This document shows, piece after piece, positions 23,186 to 36,373 of a DNA stretch of 64,000 nt. A program made the translations under genes and the position numbers. The stretch is from Elephas maximus indicus (lineage: Eukaryota; Chordata; Mammalia; Proboscidea; Elephantidae), in NCBI RefSeq assembly GCF_024166365.1, contig NC_064831.1:48919768-48983767 (forward strand). The letters are read 5' to 3'. The notes under the pieces were generated by a model that worked only from the letters and a program-made list of their open reading frames with translations, made no database searches and was not told the DNA's origin. Positions within the stretch are counted from its first letter, which is position 1, and each line of letters starts with the position of its first letter.

Positions 23186-23539
23186 TGAATAAGGAAGATG
23201 GAAGAAGAATTGATGCATTTGAATTATGGTGTTGGCAAAGAGCATTAAATATACCATGGACTGCCAAAAGATTTGCCAGAATGTTCTTTACAAGCAAGAA
23301 TGGTGGGACTTTGTCTTACTTACTTTGGATGTGTGATCAGGACGGACCAGTCCTTGGAGAAGGACATCATGCTTGGCAAAGCAGAAGGTTAGTGAGAAGG
23401 AAGAAGACCGTCAATGATATGGATTCAGCGAGCCCAAACATAGCAATGATTGTGAGGATGGTGCAGGACCAGGCAGGGCTTCGTTCTGTTGTACATAAGG
23501 TCACGATGAGTCAGAGCTGACTCGAGGGCGCCTAACAGC
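23186..23539 (+). mobile_element. RTE LINE 3' fragment with target duplication
   Basis: Sense 3' end of the RTE ORF and tail. Flanks AAGAATCATCCAAA (23172-23185) and AAGAATCATCTAAA (23540-23553) differ at one base. Confidence 0.8.
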
Positions 23540-23554
23540 AAGAATCATCTAAAG

Positions 23555-23769
23555 CAGGAGTCAGCAAACTTTTTCTGTAAAGGACCAGACGGTAAAAATT
23601 TTAGGGTTTCAGGATGATATAGTCTCTTTCTCAAAGATTCAACTCTGTCATTATAACATAATAACAGCCAAAGACAATGCACAAACAAATGAGAATGACT
23701 GTGTTTCAATAAAACTTTACCTAGAATATTTAGAAAAACAGATGGTGGACTGTAATTTGCCAGTGCCTG
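23555..23769. mobile_element. hAT-like MITE
   Basis: Inverted ends CAGGAGTCAGCAAACTTT and TGTAATTTGCCAGTGCCTG with the internal block TTCAATAAAACTTTAC, the layout of a common mammalian hAT MITE. Flanks ATCTAAAG/ATATAGAG match at 6 of 8. Confidence 0.7.
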
Positions 23770-24270
23770 ATATAGAGCAGTACTGTCCGATAAAACTTCT
23801 TCAGAATTATTTTTATATTCTTTGCTAAATCAGTATTTCTTAAGTTTTCTTTGTCAATCTGAAGTCCATTTTGAGTCACAATTGAAAAATATGTCACAGA
23901 GAATAAAAATAATTTAGAATCAAGTAATGATCCTATCCTCCATGGCATCCCTTGGTTTTCAGCTGAGTGATAAATCCGCTGGACGACAAGATCATGAGGA
24001 CCACCTGTCATATATACCCTCAGAGGGTCTCAATCTGTTCTGTTTTACAGGAATTTTTTAAGGCTTGTTTTATTCATTGTTTAAAACAACAGCAACAACA
24101 AAATTATGACTTGCTATTAGCATGTTTCATAACATAAACCCTCAGAGCACCTTCTTCAGTAGTTTGGGAAATTGTTAGAGAAAATTCTGATCTAGATGAT
24201 TTCCTTGGTTGAACAAAAGATTATTCCTGGAGAATTTTTAATTTTGTTGCCATTCTCCAATCATTGACAT

Positions 24271-25103
24271 ATTATTGTTGTTGTTAGGTGCCGTCGAGTC
24301 AGTTCCGACTCATCAGCGACCCTACGCACAACAGAACAGAGCACTGCCCGGTCCTGCGCCATCCCCACAGTCGTTGCTATGCCTGAGCCCGCTGTTGCAG
24401 CCACTGTGTCAATCCACCTCGTTGAGTGTCTTCCCCTTTTCCACTGACCCTGTACTTTGCCAAGCATGATGTCCTTCTCCAGGGACTGATCCCTCCTGAC
24501 AACATGTCCAAAGTATGTAAGACACAGTCTCGCTATCCTTGCTTCTAAGGAGCATTCTGGTTGCACTTCTTCCAAGACAGATTTGTTCGTTCTTTTGGCA
24601 GTCCATGGTATATTCAATATTCTTCACCAACACCACCATTCAAAGGCGTCAACTCTTCGGTCTTCCTTATTCATTGTCCAGCTTTCACATGCATATGATG
24701 TAATTGAAAATACCATGGTTTGGGTCAGGCGCACCTTAGTCTTCAGGGTGACATCTTCACTTTTCAACACTTTGAAGAGGTCCTTTGCAGCAGATTGGCC
24801 CAATGCAATGCGTCTTTTGATTTCCTGACTGCTGCTTCCGTGGCTGTTGATTGTGGATCCAAGTAAAATGAAATCCTTGACAACTTCAATCTTTTCTCCG
24901 TTTATCATGATGTTGCTTATTGGTTCAGTTGTGAGGATTTTTGTTTTCTTTATGTTCAGGTGCAATCCATACTGAAGGCTGTGGTCTTTGATCTTCATTA
25001 GTAGGTGCTTCAACTCCTCTTCACTTTCAGCAAGCAAGGTTGTGTTACCGGCGTAACGCAGGTTGTTAACGAGTCTTCCTCCATTACTCTGATTTTCCAC
25101 CTA
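24271..25103 (-). mobile_element. RTE LINE 3' portion (reverse transcriptase remnant)
   Basis: Antisense RTE from its 3' end (GTTGTTGTTAGGTGCCGTCG) into the RT domain. The longest surviving frame (24624-25100, minus) encodes 158 residues of RT palm and thumb, but the catalytic YADD box reads YAGN, so even this stretch is dead. Confidence 0.85.
24624..25100 (-). pseudogene. RTE reverse-transcriptase fragment, catalytic box lost
   Basis: Residues LRYAGNTTLLAESEEELKHL correspond to the RTE RT motif whose usual form has two adjacent aspartates. Both are replaced here (Gly, Asn). The region downstream (LNIKKTKILTTEPISNIMIN) is the usual RTE continuation. A fossil, not a gene. Confidence 0.8.
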
Positions 25104-25269
25104 CAGCATTTATTTTTCTCCTATACAGTCATTGACTGTAACATTCGTGTAGCTCATCTGACAACTCATTTGAAAAATTAGACTAATGTGTTTTTGCAGC
25201 TGAATTAACTTTAATGAGTTTTCATGGTTTTCCAACTTAAGCATGACTATGATGTATGTACTTACTTTT

Positions 25270-25625
25270 AACTTTTTTATTCTAAAGTGTAACACATGCA
25301 GAAAAGTGCGTAAAGCAGAGTTTTCCAGTTTAACAAGTTATTACAAAGCACACACAGTGGAACTATCACGCAGGTCTTGACACAGAGTATTGCCAGTGCC
25401 CTAGAAGCTCACTGTGTGCTCCTTGCCATCTATAACTCCTTCCTTTACTCCTAGGGGTAATCATAATCCTGAGCTCTATAATACCCATGTCCTTACTTTT
25501 CTTTATAGTTTTAGCACCTAAGTGTACAGCTATAAATAATATAGTTCAATTTTGCCTGTTGTTGAACTTTACAGTATAATGAAATTATACAGTATGAATT
25601 CTTCAGTGTATGACTAATACTAATA
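25270..25625 (-). mobile_element. old L1M 3' fragment
   Basis: Antisense L1M-type 3' UTR order (AGCACCTAAGTGTACAGCTA, TTTTGCCTGTTGTTGAACTT). Confidence 0.5.
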
Positions 25626-26068
25626 TATTCATTTTAGCCCTTCAGCAATGAAAATGGCCAAGGTAGACTGACTATTAACCGTGTTCAAGCCTGGCTTTAG
25701 TAATACTGCTTCCATGGGCGACCGGTCCCAACACATTCGTGTCTCTGCCTGCCCTTTAACCACATTTTCTGCTGTGCAGGACACTGTTGCCTAAAGATAA
25801 TCATGCTGGGTAGTTAAGGCCATAGTACTTGGCTTTGAAAAAGATTTCTCAATGTTCTATAAGAGCTTATATTAACCTGTAAATTTTATGTTGATAGGAT
25901 TGACTTTGTTACATTTTATAAAGATTTTAATAAATATTACTTTATAGACACAGCAGGTGAATACTTTTGCACATACGTGTATACGTACATACTTGTGTTT
26001 CTGGCTGCAAGAAATACCTCAGTTACCGAAACTATTTGATTTTATAGAAATAATACTTTCTTTTTCAG

Positions 26069-26126
26069 GTGAAACTTCCACCGATGATGGAAATCATAAC
26101 TGCTGAACAGCTGATGGAATATTTAG
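26069..26126 (+). CDS. MINDY2: MINDY2 coding exon 2 (residues 268-287, part)
   Basis: A 58-base exon after a pyrimidine-rich tract and acceptor CAG (26066-26068), ending at donor GTTAGT (26127). It continues the exon 1 frame at phase 0 as VKLPPMMEIITAEQLMEYL and ends one base into a Gly codon (phase 1). It belongs to the catalytic domain just C-terminal to the nucleophile. It is too short to stand out as an ORF; it was found by protein similarity to MINDY2 and by its splice sites. The preceding intron 1 is about 18.2 kb. Confidence 0.95.
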
Positions 26127-26411
26127 GTTAGTGTTGAAAAATGGATGATGTTATATCTTTTTCAAAAGAAAACAAAGTTTTTAAAGCTAATATATTACCA
26201 GATATCACCTTTCCGAAGTGCTATTAGTTTATTTTACAATTTTACCTTTGAATCTCATAATTAAAAATTTTTATCAGTATATTACTGTACTTATTATTCT
26301 GCCACAGCCTTCTTTCTGACCAGCATTAAAATTCTACATAAAAAAGGAAACATCTAGAAAATAACAAAATATATGTTAATTCCAATAATTTTTTTTATAC
26401 ATAACCAGGAA

Positions 26412-26565
26412 CCAAAAAAACCAAATGCGTTGCCATCAAGTCAATTGCAACTCATAGTGACCCTATAGGACAGAGTAGAGCTGTCCCATAGGGTTTCCAA
26501 GGAGCAGTTGGTAACTTGAACTGCCTACCTTTTGGTTAGCAGCCGAGCTTTTAACCACATAACCA
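26412..26565 (-). mobile_element. AfroSINE
   Basis: Antisense copy with partial direct repeats around ACATAACCAG on both sides. Confidence 0.82.
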
Positions 26566-27220
26566 GTAGGAATGTAAAATAAGGAAGCCACTTTGAAATA
26601 CACTTTGGCAGCTCTTCAAAAAGTTAAACACAGCATTACCACCTGACCCTGTGATTTCAGTCCTCGGTATATACCCAAGACAAATTAGAACATATGTCCA
26701 TACAAGAGCCTGTACACCAATATTTATAGCACCATTATTCATAATGGCCAAAAATTAGAAACCCCCGAATGTCCATCAGCTGGTGAATGGATAAACAGTG
26801 TGTGGTATATCCATACAATGAAATAGTACTCAGCCGTAAAAAGGAATGACATACTGACACATACTACATACAGCATGGGTGAACCTTGGAAACATTATGC
26901 TAAATGAAAGAAGCCAAGTCACAAAAGTCCACATGTTTTATGACTCTGTTTATACTGTATGTGCAGAATAGGCAAATTTACAGAGACAGCAAGTAGATTA
27001 GTGGTTGCTTAGGGCTGAGGAGGGATTAGGGAGAAAAAGGGAATTGATTGCTGAAGGATACAGGGTTTCTTTCAGAGGGATGAAAATATTCTAAAGTTAG
27101 ATTATAGTGATAGTTTCACAATGCTGTGAATATACTAAAAAAAAAACTTTGAATTCAATACTTTAAATGGGTGTAGTGTATGATTATGCAAATTATATCT
27201 CAATAAAGCTGTTGAAAAAA
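26566..27220 (+). mobile_element. L1M 3' end
   Basis: Sense L1 ORF2 end and 3' UTR (ACCATTATTCATAATGGCCA, CAATGAAATAGTACTCAGCC) ending with CTCAATAAAGC and a short A-run. Confidence 0.75.
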
Positions 27221-27554
27221 GAGAAAATTGGAGGAAAGGAATTGGAAAGAGTGTTTCAGACAAATAGAAGGATTAGTCTTAGTACAGATAGTGCATCCAT
27301 AGCAAGATAGAAGACAGAATATATAAAAGTTGATGCAGGAAGGTAGATAGGTGTGGTTGTGGTAGCTTGTGGCAAGTTTTTGATTTGCTTCTATTTTCTC
27401 TGGAAATAGGAAGCACAGTCATCAGCTGGGAGTGAGGATGAGGGAGGAAGTGTTGAAAGTTTAATAAGAGGGTATAAAATAATGCCTAGAACAGTGAGTG
27501 AGTGAATGACTTGTGGAGATGTAATATGACTGCTGAGCATTAGCTCAAAGGTTA

Positions 27555-29070
27555 GTAATATTAATGATGTTGTGTGGTAATTTCCACATTCCATTGGATG
27601 GCCTTTCTTTGGCATGGGTACAGATATGGATCTCTTCCATTTAGTAGGCCGGTTAGCTGTCTTCCAAATTTCTTGACACAGATGAGTAAGCACATCCATC
27701 ACTGCACCTGTTTGGTTGTTTTTTTAAACATCTCAGTTGATACTCTTTCAACTCCTGGTGCCTTGTTTTTTTGCCAGGGCCTTCAGTGTGACCTGAGCTT
27801 CTTCCTTGTATACCAGCGGTTCTTGATTATATGCCACATCCTGAAATGGGTGGATGTCAACCAGATTTTTTTGGTCCAGTGACCCTGTGTATTCCTTCTC
27901 TCTTCTTTTGATGCTTTCCATATCATTCAGTTCTTTGCCCAGGGAGTCCTTCAGTATTGCAACTCAAGACTTGAATTTTCTCTTCAGTTCTTCCAGCTTG
28001 AGAAATGCCTATTGTGTTTTTCCCTTTTGGTTTTCTAACTCCAGATTTTTCACATTTCATCATAATACTTTACCTTGTCATCTAGAACTGCCCTTTGAAG
28101 TCTTTCGTTCAGCTCTTTTACTTGATCATTTCTCCCATTAGCTTTAGCTATGCCGCACTCAAAGGCAAGTTGCAGTCTCTTGTGACATTCATTTTGGTCC
28201 TTTCCTTCTTTCCTGTCTTTTCAATGGCTTTTCACTTTCTTCACGTAAAGTGTCCTTGATATCTTCCTACAGCTCTTCTGGACTTCAGTCATTAGTGTTC
28301 AGTGCATCAAATCTGTTCTTGAGATGGTCTCTAAATTCAGGTGGAATGTATTCAAGGTCATATTTTGGCTCTCATGGACTTACTTTGATTTTCTTTAGCT
28401 TCAACTTGAACTTGCACATGAGCAATTGATTCTCTGTTCTGCAGTTCATCCTTGGCTTTATCTTTACTGATGATACTGAGCTTCTCTAGTGTCTCTTTTC
28501 ACAGGTGTCAATTTGATTTCTATGAAATCCATCCTTAAGGTCCATGTGTAGATTCTTTGATTATGTGGTTAAAAAAAAAGTATTTTGGATCAATAAGTCA
28601 TTGGTCTTGCAGGATTCTGTCATGCGATCCCTGACATTGTTTCTGTCACCAAGGCCATATTTTCCAACTACTGATCCTTCTTCTTTGTTTCCAACTTTTG
28701 CATTCCCATCACCAGTGATTCTCAACACATCTTGATTACACTTTAGATCTAGTTCAAACTGCAGCAGGTTGTAAAAATCTTCAATTTCTTCATCTTTGGC
28801 GTGGTTGGTACTTAAATTGGAGTAAGTCTTTAACTGGTCTCTCTTTTAGGCATATGCATATTAACTTATCACTGACCATGCTGTACTTCAGGATAGATCT
28901 CAAAATGTTCTTTTTAAGAATGAATATAACACCATTCTCTTTTAACTTGTTCCCAGCATAGCAGACAATGTGATTGTTGGATTCAGAATGACTAATACCA
29001 GTCCATTTCAGCTCACTAACTCCCAGGATATTGATCTTCAAGTGCTGCATTTCATAAGTGGGATGAAAAT
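27555..29070 (-). mobile_element. RTE LINE 5' half (endonuclease to early RT)
   Basis: Antisense. The minus frames at 28790-29083 (ILGVSELKWTGISHSESNNH, an AP-endonuclease region) and 27391-27702 (SISVPMPKKGHPMECGNYHT, start of RT) are in the expected order, with the frame broken between them. This covers the half complementary to the copy at 24271-25103. Confidence 0.8.
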
Positions 29071-29290
29071 ATATTAAAAGCAATTTTCAAGATGGTCTGG
29101 TTGAGACAATAGGAAACAGTCACAGTAGTCCAGATATGCTGTTGATTTAACAGCTTTTTGAGTGCCTAGTATATATAAGTAATGAGGACATGTATTTCTG
29201 AGCCCAGTTTCCTGACTAAGCTGTTTCATATCTAAGCATTCTCTGCTGTATTTTCTGTAGTCTCAGATCATGACCATAACCACCTAAACC

Positions 29291-29594
29291 TACACTGTCC
29301 AGTATGGTAGCCACTAGCCACATGTGGCTACTGAACACTTTAAAGTTGGCCAGTGTGAATTGAGATGTGCTCTAAGTGTAAAATACACACCAGATTTTAA
29401 AGACTTAGTGCCAAAAAATGAATATAAAATATGGTTAATAACTTTTATATTGAATACATGTTGAAAGGATAATATTTGTAACACGTTGGATAAAATATAT
29501 TATTAAAATTAATTCCACCTGTTTCTTTTTACTTTTTTAAATGTGGACATTTAAAATGACACACATATCTCATATTTCTGTTGGACGGGATTGA
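29291..29594 (-). mobile_element. hAT-like MITE
   Basis: Begins ACTGTCCAGTATGGTAGCCA and ends CTGTTGGACGGGATTG, the inverted-end pair of a widespread mammalian hAT MITE (left end with the CACATGTGGCTA block). Confidence 0.6.
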
Positions 29595-29599
29595 CCTAA

Positions 29600-31370
29600 A
29601 TTGTGCTGCCACTCACCCCACAGCTTCTAACTCCTTTCTGGCTCTGCTATCTGTGTTATTGCAGGTTGATATCATTTACCTAACCGCCTCTTTGCTCGTT
29701 ATTGCCATCACTTTACTTGCCTTTGTCTGCATACCTTCTGAAACAAAATGAACCCTTCTCTTAGTTTCATAAATGAAGGATAAACTTGTGGCAGAGAACC
29801 CATGAGCAGAGCAAGATGGCCTAAGTGCAGAGGTTCCTATAGTGGAAAAGAGTGAAACTGATGCAGAAATGAAGGCATCACAAAATTGTAATGCTGAAGA
29901 GACCTACCTCTTTATTTTAACAAATCAGGAAACCAAAGCTCAGAGAGGTGAAATGACTTGTAGTCTCCATCTAGGCACCTTTTATGTGATTTAAAGAATG
30001 CTGAGAAGATTCGTATAATCAAAAGTATATGCCTCCTCCCCTCCACTCCAAATATATTTTTGGTACAGTACTTGAAATTTCCACTAATCATCTTTTGTTT
30101 TTGAATCCAGCAAATATTTACGGAGCATACGCTGTGGCAAGTTCCTTGGAGGCCTGGACAGTGCAGCCATTGTGGCAGTATAGGTGTACTCTACTATGGA
30201 AATGGTAGCACGGCATCTTTTTTAGAAAGAGGAATGTAAGAAATGATTAGCACATTTTGCTATATTGAATTTATCTGACTGTTAGCTAGCAAAGCCCTGA
30301 GGAAGCAGAACATAGGATAGATATTTTTGATAAGAAAAATTGTTGGAAAAACATCTAGATCTTGAGTTGGTGAAGAGATTTGGGATTCATGGGTAAGAGA
30401 ATTTACCTACTAGGGGCAGCATAAAAGTAATATCCTCATGGGAGGTGGGATAAAGTAAGCAAGAGTGATGTGAGGAGAGAGATTCTGAAGACTTCCTCAA
30501 ACAAAAAATAAACTTTATTCAGGGCCAATCCTGCCAGACCAAATTGTTTAATTTTCTAAGCTATCTGAATTTTCTCATGAGATTACTCTAGTTTTCTGCA
30601 GGAATCAGAGATGCTTTTGAGTTAATAAGCAAACACCAGTAGAAGGATTATATGAAAAGGTGTTAATTGCTTTCCTAACACCTAGCTGAGATGGCCCAAG
30701 GGAATGGGAATTTTGATTGGTTAGAGGAAAACGAGTAAGTCAGTTTTAATTTGGAAATTTCTGTTACTAGAATACTTGGAGCAGGTCAAATGTGGGCATG
30801 TCATGGTGGAGGGCTTTGGGCATAGAGAAAGGAACTTGACAAGCTGAGATAGCTAATAATTGCCAGGAGGTCTAATAAAATAAGATGGAAAAGAAGGTGT
30901 AGGGAGAAGGCAGGAATTGGGTAGGAATATAACATGAAAAAAGCACAACACAAACTGGAAAGTATACTATGAGCTCAACCATCCAAAATAGTTTGTATGA
31001 TGATAAAACTAGCATTATAGTAAGGAAAAGAGTTGTTGGCGTTGTCTGACTTTAAAAAAAATAGTTTATCTTTTTAATGTAGATATACTATAGAGAGGGG
31101 GTCAATGATGGAACATTGAACTTTTGCCCACAGTGGACAGCATCTCCTCTTTTCCAAATGCTCATCTGGGATATGCTGGCTAACTACTGCAAACACTCTC
31201 TTCTGTCTGTCAGCCTGTGTAACTGCCAGGTCTTTGTGCCTCAATTTTGTTTGTCTGTAGTGTACCCTTGGCAGCAAGGTCTTAGAGATTCTGTCTTTGA
31301 AATTCTTTCCCTTCCTAGTACACTGACATTTCACAGCCTGAATTCCTGCAACCTCCATCATTTCCTGTTC
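29600..31370. other. intron 2 sequence, mostly unassigned
   Basis: Short MIR-like pieces at about 29905-29975 and 30107-30185 (GCAAATATTTACGGAGCATA); otherwise nothing recognised. Confidence 0.4.
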
Positions 31371-31379
31371 CTCCCAAAT

Positions 31380-32095
31380 TAGTCTATATACCAGTGTAAC
31401 GTTCCAAAAGTTCCAATTTCATCTTTTACTCCCCTACTTAAAAGCATAAAGTGTGTTCCCTTATAAACTTTCAAAAGCAGCCTAACTTATGAATGTATTA
31501 TTTAGGTTTTTTCTATAGTCTGATCAAGTCTACTCATCCAGCCCTATGTCCTATACTCTGATACATAAATCCTAAGTATGAATCTTATTATAAGCTCTCC
31601 GTATAACATGATTTTTCTCACATGCGCCTTTTATAACACTCGTTTTTCCCCTTTAAAGAATGCTTTTGTTCCCCACTGCCTTTCCAAGTTCTGGCCATCT
31701 TTCAGGATCCGGTTTAGATACTTTTCCCTTTGAAAAATATTTCTAAGCTCTACAGGCTTATCGTTATCTCTTTCTAAAAAGGCTCAGCTGCTAACCAAGA
31801 GTTCAGGAGTTTGAATCCACTAGCTGCTCCTTGGAAACCCTATGGGGCAGTTCTACTATGTTCTATAGGTTCGCTATGAATCGGAATTGACTGAACAGCA
31901 ATGGGTTTTGTTTTTTTTTTTAAGGTATTTATTATACTTTACACTACATTACAGTTTGTCATTATCTTATTCTGTTTCCTGTATGTTCTTTGCTGAAACA
32001 AATTATCAGTTTTTTTAGAGGAACATTCATGTCCTAGTATTTATTTCAAACCATTACTAAACATATAAGAGATCCTCAATAAATACTTTGAGATT
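31380..32095 (+). mobile_element. L2 3' region split by a SINE
   Basis: Sense L2: block CTGCCTTTCCAAGTTCTGGC and, after the SINE at 31781-31922, the L2 tail near GAGATCCTCAATAAATACTT. Confidence 0.6.
31781..31922 (+). mobile_element. AfroSINE, 5'-truncated
   Basis: Lacks the A-box; starts near GCTCAGCTGCTAACCAAGAG and ends in a T-rich tail. Confidence 0.82.
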
Positions 32096-32291
32096 GAAAT
32101 AGTATTGCAGACCAATTACAGACACAAAGGTTAGATAAGCTAGACAAAACAGCACTCTTAAGAGTTGCTTTATTTAGATATCTAAAACTGAAAGATGCTT
32201 CCTTAGAACCCAAACTCAGCCTTTTAAAAATATCTGACTCTTCTATTACAAACTTTTCTAAAAATATATCTGACTGTACCATATGTACTTA

Positions 32292-32865
32292 TATTGGTTA
32301 TCCATTGCTGTATAAAAAATTACTTCAGCACTTAGTGGCTTAAAACAACCATGATCATTTCACAGTTTCTGTTGGTCAGAAACCTGGGTGCAGCTTAGCT
32401 GGGTGCCTCTGCCTTAAGGTCTGTGATGAGGTTGTAGTCAGAGTATGTGCTAGGGCTGCAGTCTCATCTGAAGGCTCAGCTGGGGAAGGATCTTCTGAGC
32501 TAACTGCCATGGTTGTTGGCAGGATTCAGTTCCTCATGGGTTATTGGACTGAGGGCCTCAGTTCCTTGTTTGCTGTTGGCTGGAGGCTTCTTTCTATATC
32601 TTGCCATGCAGGCCTATCCATAAGGCAACTCATAACATGGCATCTGACTTCCCTCAAAGTGAGCATGTAAGAGAAAACCATGGTGGAAGTCACAGTTTTT
32701 TTGTAACCTAATTTCAGAAGTGACATCTCATTACTTCTGTCATAGTCTGTTCATTAGAAGTGAGTCAGTAAGTCCAGTCCATACTCCAAGGATGGAAGGA
32801 ATTACACAAAGGCTTGAATATCAGGAGGTGGGGTCACTGAGGTCCATATTAGAGGCTGCCTACCT
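32292..32865 (-). mobile_element. MLT1-type MaLR LTR
   Basis: Antisense LTR: left end ATATTGGTTATCCATTGCTG, then GGCTTAAAACAACCATGATC; right end TTAGAGGCTGCCTACC. No internal retroviral sequence follows. Confidence 0.75.
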
Positions 32866-33479
32866 TTGCCGTGCTATTTTGCTCTTACCCATAGACTTTT
32901 CCTGGCCTCAGGAAAAGGAGGACTTGCTTTTCTGAGTCCTTCTCAGAAATCATTTTACTCATAGCACCTAAGTTTTAATCTATGGTAGCATATCCAGGGC
33001 TGTTTAATATTATACTATATAATGTTCTGCATCATCACCCCACTAAAGGTATAATCAAGAAATAATACATAGTCTTTTATTAGGATAAGTACAGAACTTA
33101 TATGAAATATAAGACACAAGTATAGCAATTATGCTCTTGATTATTTGAATAAATAAGGTATAGCGTTTACCAAAATAGGGCATAGTTTCTAGTCACACAC
33201 TGTACCAAAACTCAACTCAAAAACATTTGCTAAATTGACTTCCTTATATATTCCCATGAATCAATTAATTAATGCTTTTGGAGTTCTTGTACCTACAGAG
33301 AATAAAGTCATTGCTAATTAGATTTTGCTATCTTAAAGTTCTACTTGAAAGCACTAATAATAATATATTGATATTCATAGGAATTACATTTGTTATCAGA
33401 GTTGGAAAGCTTAAGAGAATACTTCAGTCTTTAGACTTTTCTTTTTTTTAATTAGGATATAAAGGTTATATTAAGAGCA

Positions 33480-35770
33480 ATTTCACCAACTTATTAATCA
33501 TGGAGGAAGTTGCGTGAGAAGCTGGATCCTGACCTCACTGCTTATACCAAGTAATTCCTCAGATTCAAGATTTAAGCATTAAGAAAAAAGACAAACATAA
33601 AATTACATGAAAAAAATATGTGAATATTTGCATATTCTTAAGAGGTGAAGATCTTTCTAAACATGACATCTAATCCAGAAGCTCTAATGGAAGAATTTAA
33701 CTATACTAAAATGAAATATTTCAGTACAGCAAAAAAAATACCACCACCATAAATTTGGAATCTAATATGGGGGAAAATATTTATCACACGGATAGCAGAA
33801 AATGTGCTAATTCCTCTCACAGGAAAAGAGCTTTTATAGTTCAGTAAGAAAAGATAAGAGACATATGGGCAGGTAGTTCAAAGGAAAAGAAGTATATACA
33901 ATTAATAAAAAAGGCAATGCGTGTATTAAAAAGGTGCTGCATATATTTAAGACACTACACATATATTACAAAGGTCATACATATATTAAAGAGGTGATAC
34001 ATATATAAAATACATGTATAAGATACCCGTTTTTTGTTTTTTTTAAGATTTATACTTAGTTTTTTTAATAATTTTTATTGTGCTTTAAGTGAAAGTTTAC
34101 AAATCAAGTCAGTCTCTCACACAAAAACCCATATACAGCTTGCTACACACTCCCAATTACTCTCCCCCTAATGAGACAGCCTGCTCTCTCCCTCTACTGT
34201 GTCTTTTCGTGTCCTTTTCGCCAGCTTCTAACCCCCTCCACCCTCTCATCTTCCCTCCAGGCAGGAGATGCCAACCTAGTCTCAAGTGTCCACCTGACCC
34301 AAGAAGCTCACTCCTCACCAGCATCCCTTTCCAACCCATTGTCCAGTCCAATCCATATCTGAAGAGTTGGCTTCGGGAATGGTTCCTGTCCTGGGGGCAA
34401 CAGAAGGTCTGGAGACCATGACCACCGGGGTCCTTCCAGTCTCAGACCATTAAGTCTGGTCTTATGAGAATTTGGGGTCTGCATCCCACTGCTCTCCTGC
34501 TCCCTCAGGGGTTCTCTGCTGTGTTCCCTGTCAGGGCAGTCATCGGTTGTAGCCGGGCACCATCTAGTTCTGGTCTCAGGATGATGTTGTTGCTGGTTCA
34601 TGTGGCCCTTTCTGTCTCTTGGGCTCGTAATCACCTTGTATCCTTGGTGTTCTTCATTTGCCTTGGATCCAGGTGGGTTGAGACCAATTGATGAATCTTA
34701 GATGGCTGCTTGCTGGCGTTTAAGACCCCAGACACCACTCTTCAAAGTGGGATGCAGAATGTTTTCTTAATAGATTTTATTACGCCAATTGACTTAGATA
34801 TCCCCTGAAACCATGGTCCCCAGACCCCTGCCCCTGCTACGCTGGCCTTCGAAGCATTCAGTTTATTCAGGAAACTTCTTTGCTTTTGGTTTAGTCCAGT
34901 TGTGCTGACCTCCCCTGTATTGTGTGCTGTCTTTCCCTTCACCTAAAGTAGTTCTTATCTACTACCTAATTAGTGAATGCCCCTCTTCCACCCTCTCTCC
35001 CTCCCTCCTCTCGTAACCACAAAAGAAATGTCTTCTTCTCAGTTTAAACTATTTCTCAAGTTCTTATAATAGTGGTCTTATTCAATATTTGTCCTTTTGC
35101 AACTGACTAATTTCACTCAGCATAATGCCTTTCATAACAGGTTCCTCCATGTTATGAAATGTTTCACAGATTCCTCACTGTTCTTTATCGATGCGTAGTA
35201 TTCCATTGTGTGAATGTATACCATAATTAAGATACCAGTTTTTTAAATGTAAAGAACTTTTGTTTACTTACCAGAGTGGCAAACATTTAGAAGATTAATA
35301 ACACTTATTGACTAGAGATAATGAGGAAATAGTTATATTGTTGATACCAACGAAATGTGGTACAACATTTTTGGGAGAGCAATTAAGCAATATGAATTAA
35401 AATATAAAATACTCATACCTCAAGTGAGACTTTTTAGTAACTTAACCTATAACAACACTTCACAAATCTGCAAAGATACAAGTGTAAGGATATTACTCAC
35501 AACATGGTTTATCTTAGTAAGATATTGATGGGATAATGACTAAGTAATTTGGAATGTCTCTACAATATATGGAATACTATAATGGCCATTAAAAAGAATG
35601 AGAGCTATATCTGCAGTAACAAGGAAAGGAAAGATGCTCAAGTACATTATAAAGTGGAAGAAAAAGAAAGTTGCAAAAGCATTACAGTATAAAGAAAATA
35701 TGAGAGACTATAGCATAGCGTTAAATCAGTTTTCCCTGGGTAGAATTGGGCAATCAACTTTATATGTCAT
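33480..35770 (+). mobile_element. old L1ME-type LINE, split by a younger L1
   Basis: Sense fragments on both sides of 34035-35228: ORF2-end-like before, and the 3' region after (GTGGTACAACATTTTTGGGA, GGCCATTAAAAAGAATGAGA). Confidence 0.55.
34035..35228 (-). mobile_element. lineage L1 3' end with target duplication
   Basis: Antisense, beginning with the T-rich tail and TTTATTGTGCTTTAAGTGAA. Flanks AAGATACCCGTTTTT (34020-34034) and AAGATACCAGTTTTT (about 35229-35243) match at all but one position. Its 5' limit is in the ORF2 end region (GTAGTATTCCATTGTGTGAA). Confidence 0.82.
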
Positions 35771-35869
35771 CTATTGCTAATGTTTAAATATTTATAATTA
35801 AAAATCTATTACTTTTGTAGTTAGAAAAATAGTCTTTAAAAAAGAAAATTTCACAATTTCTCTTTACAG

Positions 35870-35934
35870 GAGATTACATGCTTGATGCAAAGCCAAAAGA
35901 AATTTCAGAAATTCAACGTTTAAACTATGAGCAG
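35870..35934 (+). CDS. MINDY2: MINDY2 coding exon 3 (residues 287-308)
   Basis: A 65-base exon with acceptor TTTACAG (ending 35869) and donor GTAATA (35935). Two bases complete the Gly codon split with exon 2, followed by 21 codons, DYMLDAKPKEISEIQRLNYEQ, ending in phase 0. Frame and sequence join exactly to exons 2 and 4. It encodes part of the MINDY catalytic domain. Intron 2 is about 9.7 kb and consists mostly of RTE, L1, L2, MaLR and SINE sequence. Confidence 0.95.
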
Positions 35935-35989
35935 GTAATAAACACAATTTCTGTTATATTAATTTGTGGATATATTCATTGATTTCTAT

Positions 35990-36195
35990 CAGTGGTTGGA
36001 AGATACTTTCCATAAAGGATCAAAGAGTAAATATTTTAGGCTTTGTGGGCAATATATGATCTCTGTTGCATATTCTTTGTTTTCTTATTTAGAACCCTTT
36101 ACCCAGTGCCATTGAGTCAATTCCTTTACAAATGTAAAATCATTCTTAACTCACAGGCTGGATTTGGCCCCCAAGCCATACTTTGTCAATTCCTG
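35990..36195. mobile_element. hAT-like MITE (same family as 23555-23769)
   Basis: Shares the AGAGTAAATATTTTAGGCTT block and ends in GTCAATTCCTG. A short AfroSINE-like piece (CCAGTGCCATTGAGTCAATT, 36103-36122) appears inside it. Confidence 0.6.
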
Positions 36196-36373
36196 GTCTA
36201 TATGAATATGTATGCTATATAGAATGATACATCGATATCCTTCTACAGATCCACGTAGAATGATAACCTAGTGTTTTTCTTGAAAAATTGACTTGCAAGT
36301 CAATTTGTCGTTAACTTATCTTTCCTATGGATATTTTATAATTAATTTTATATTTATATTTAGTTATTTATTT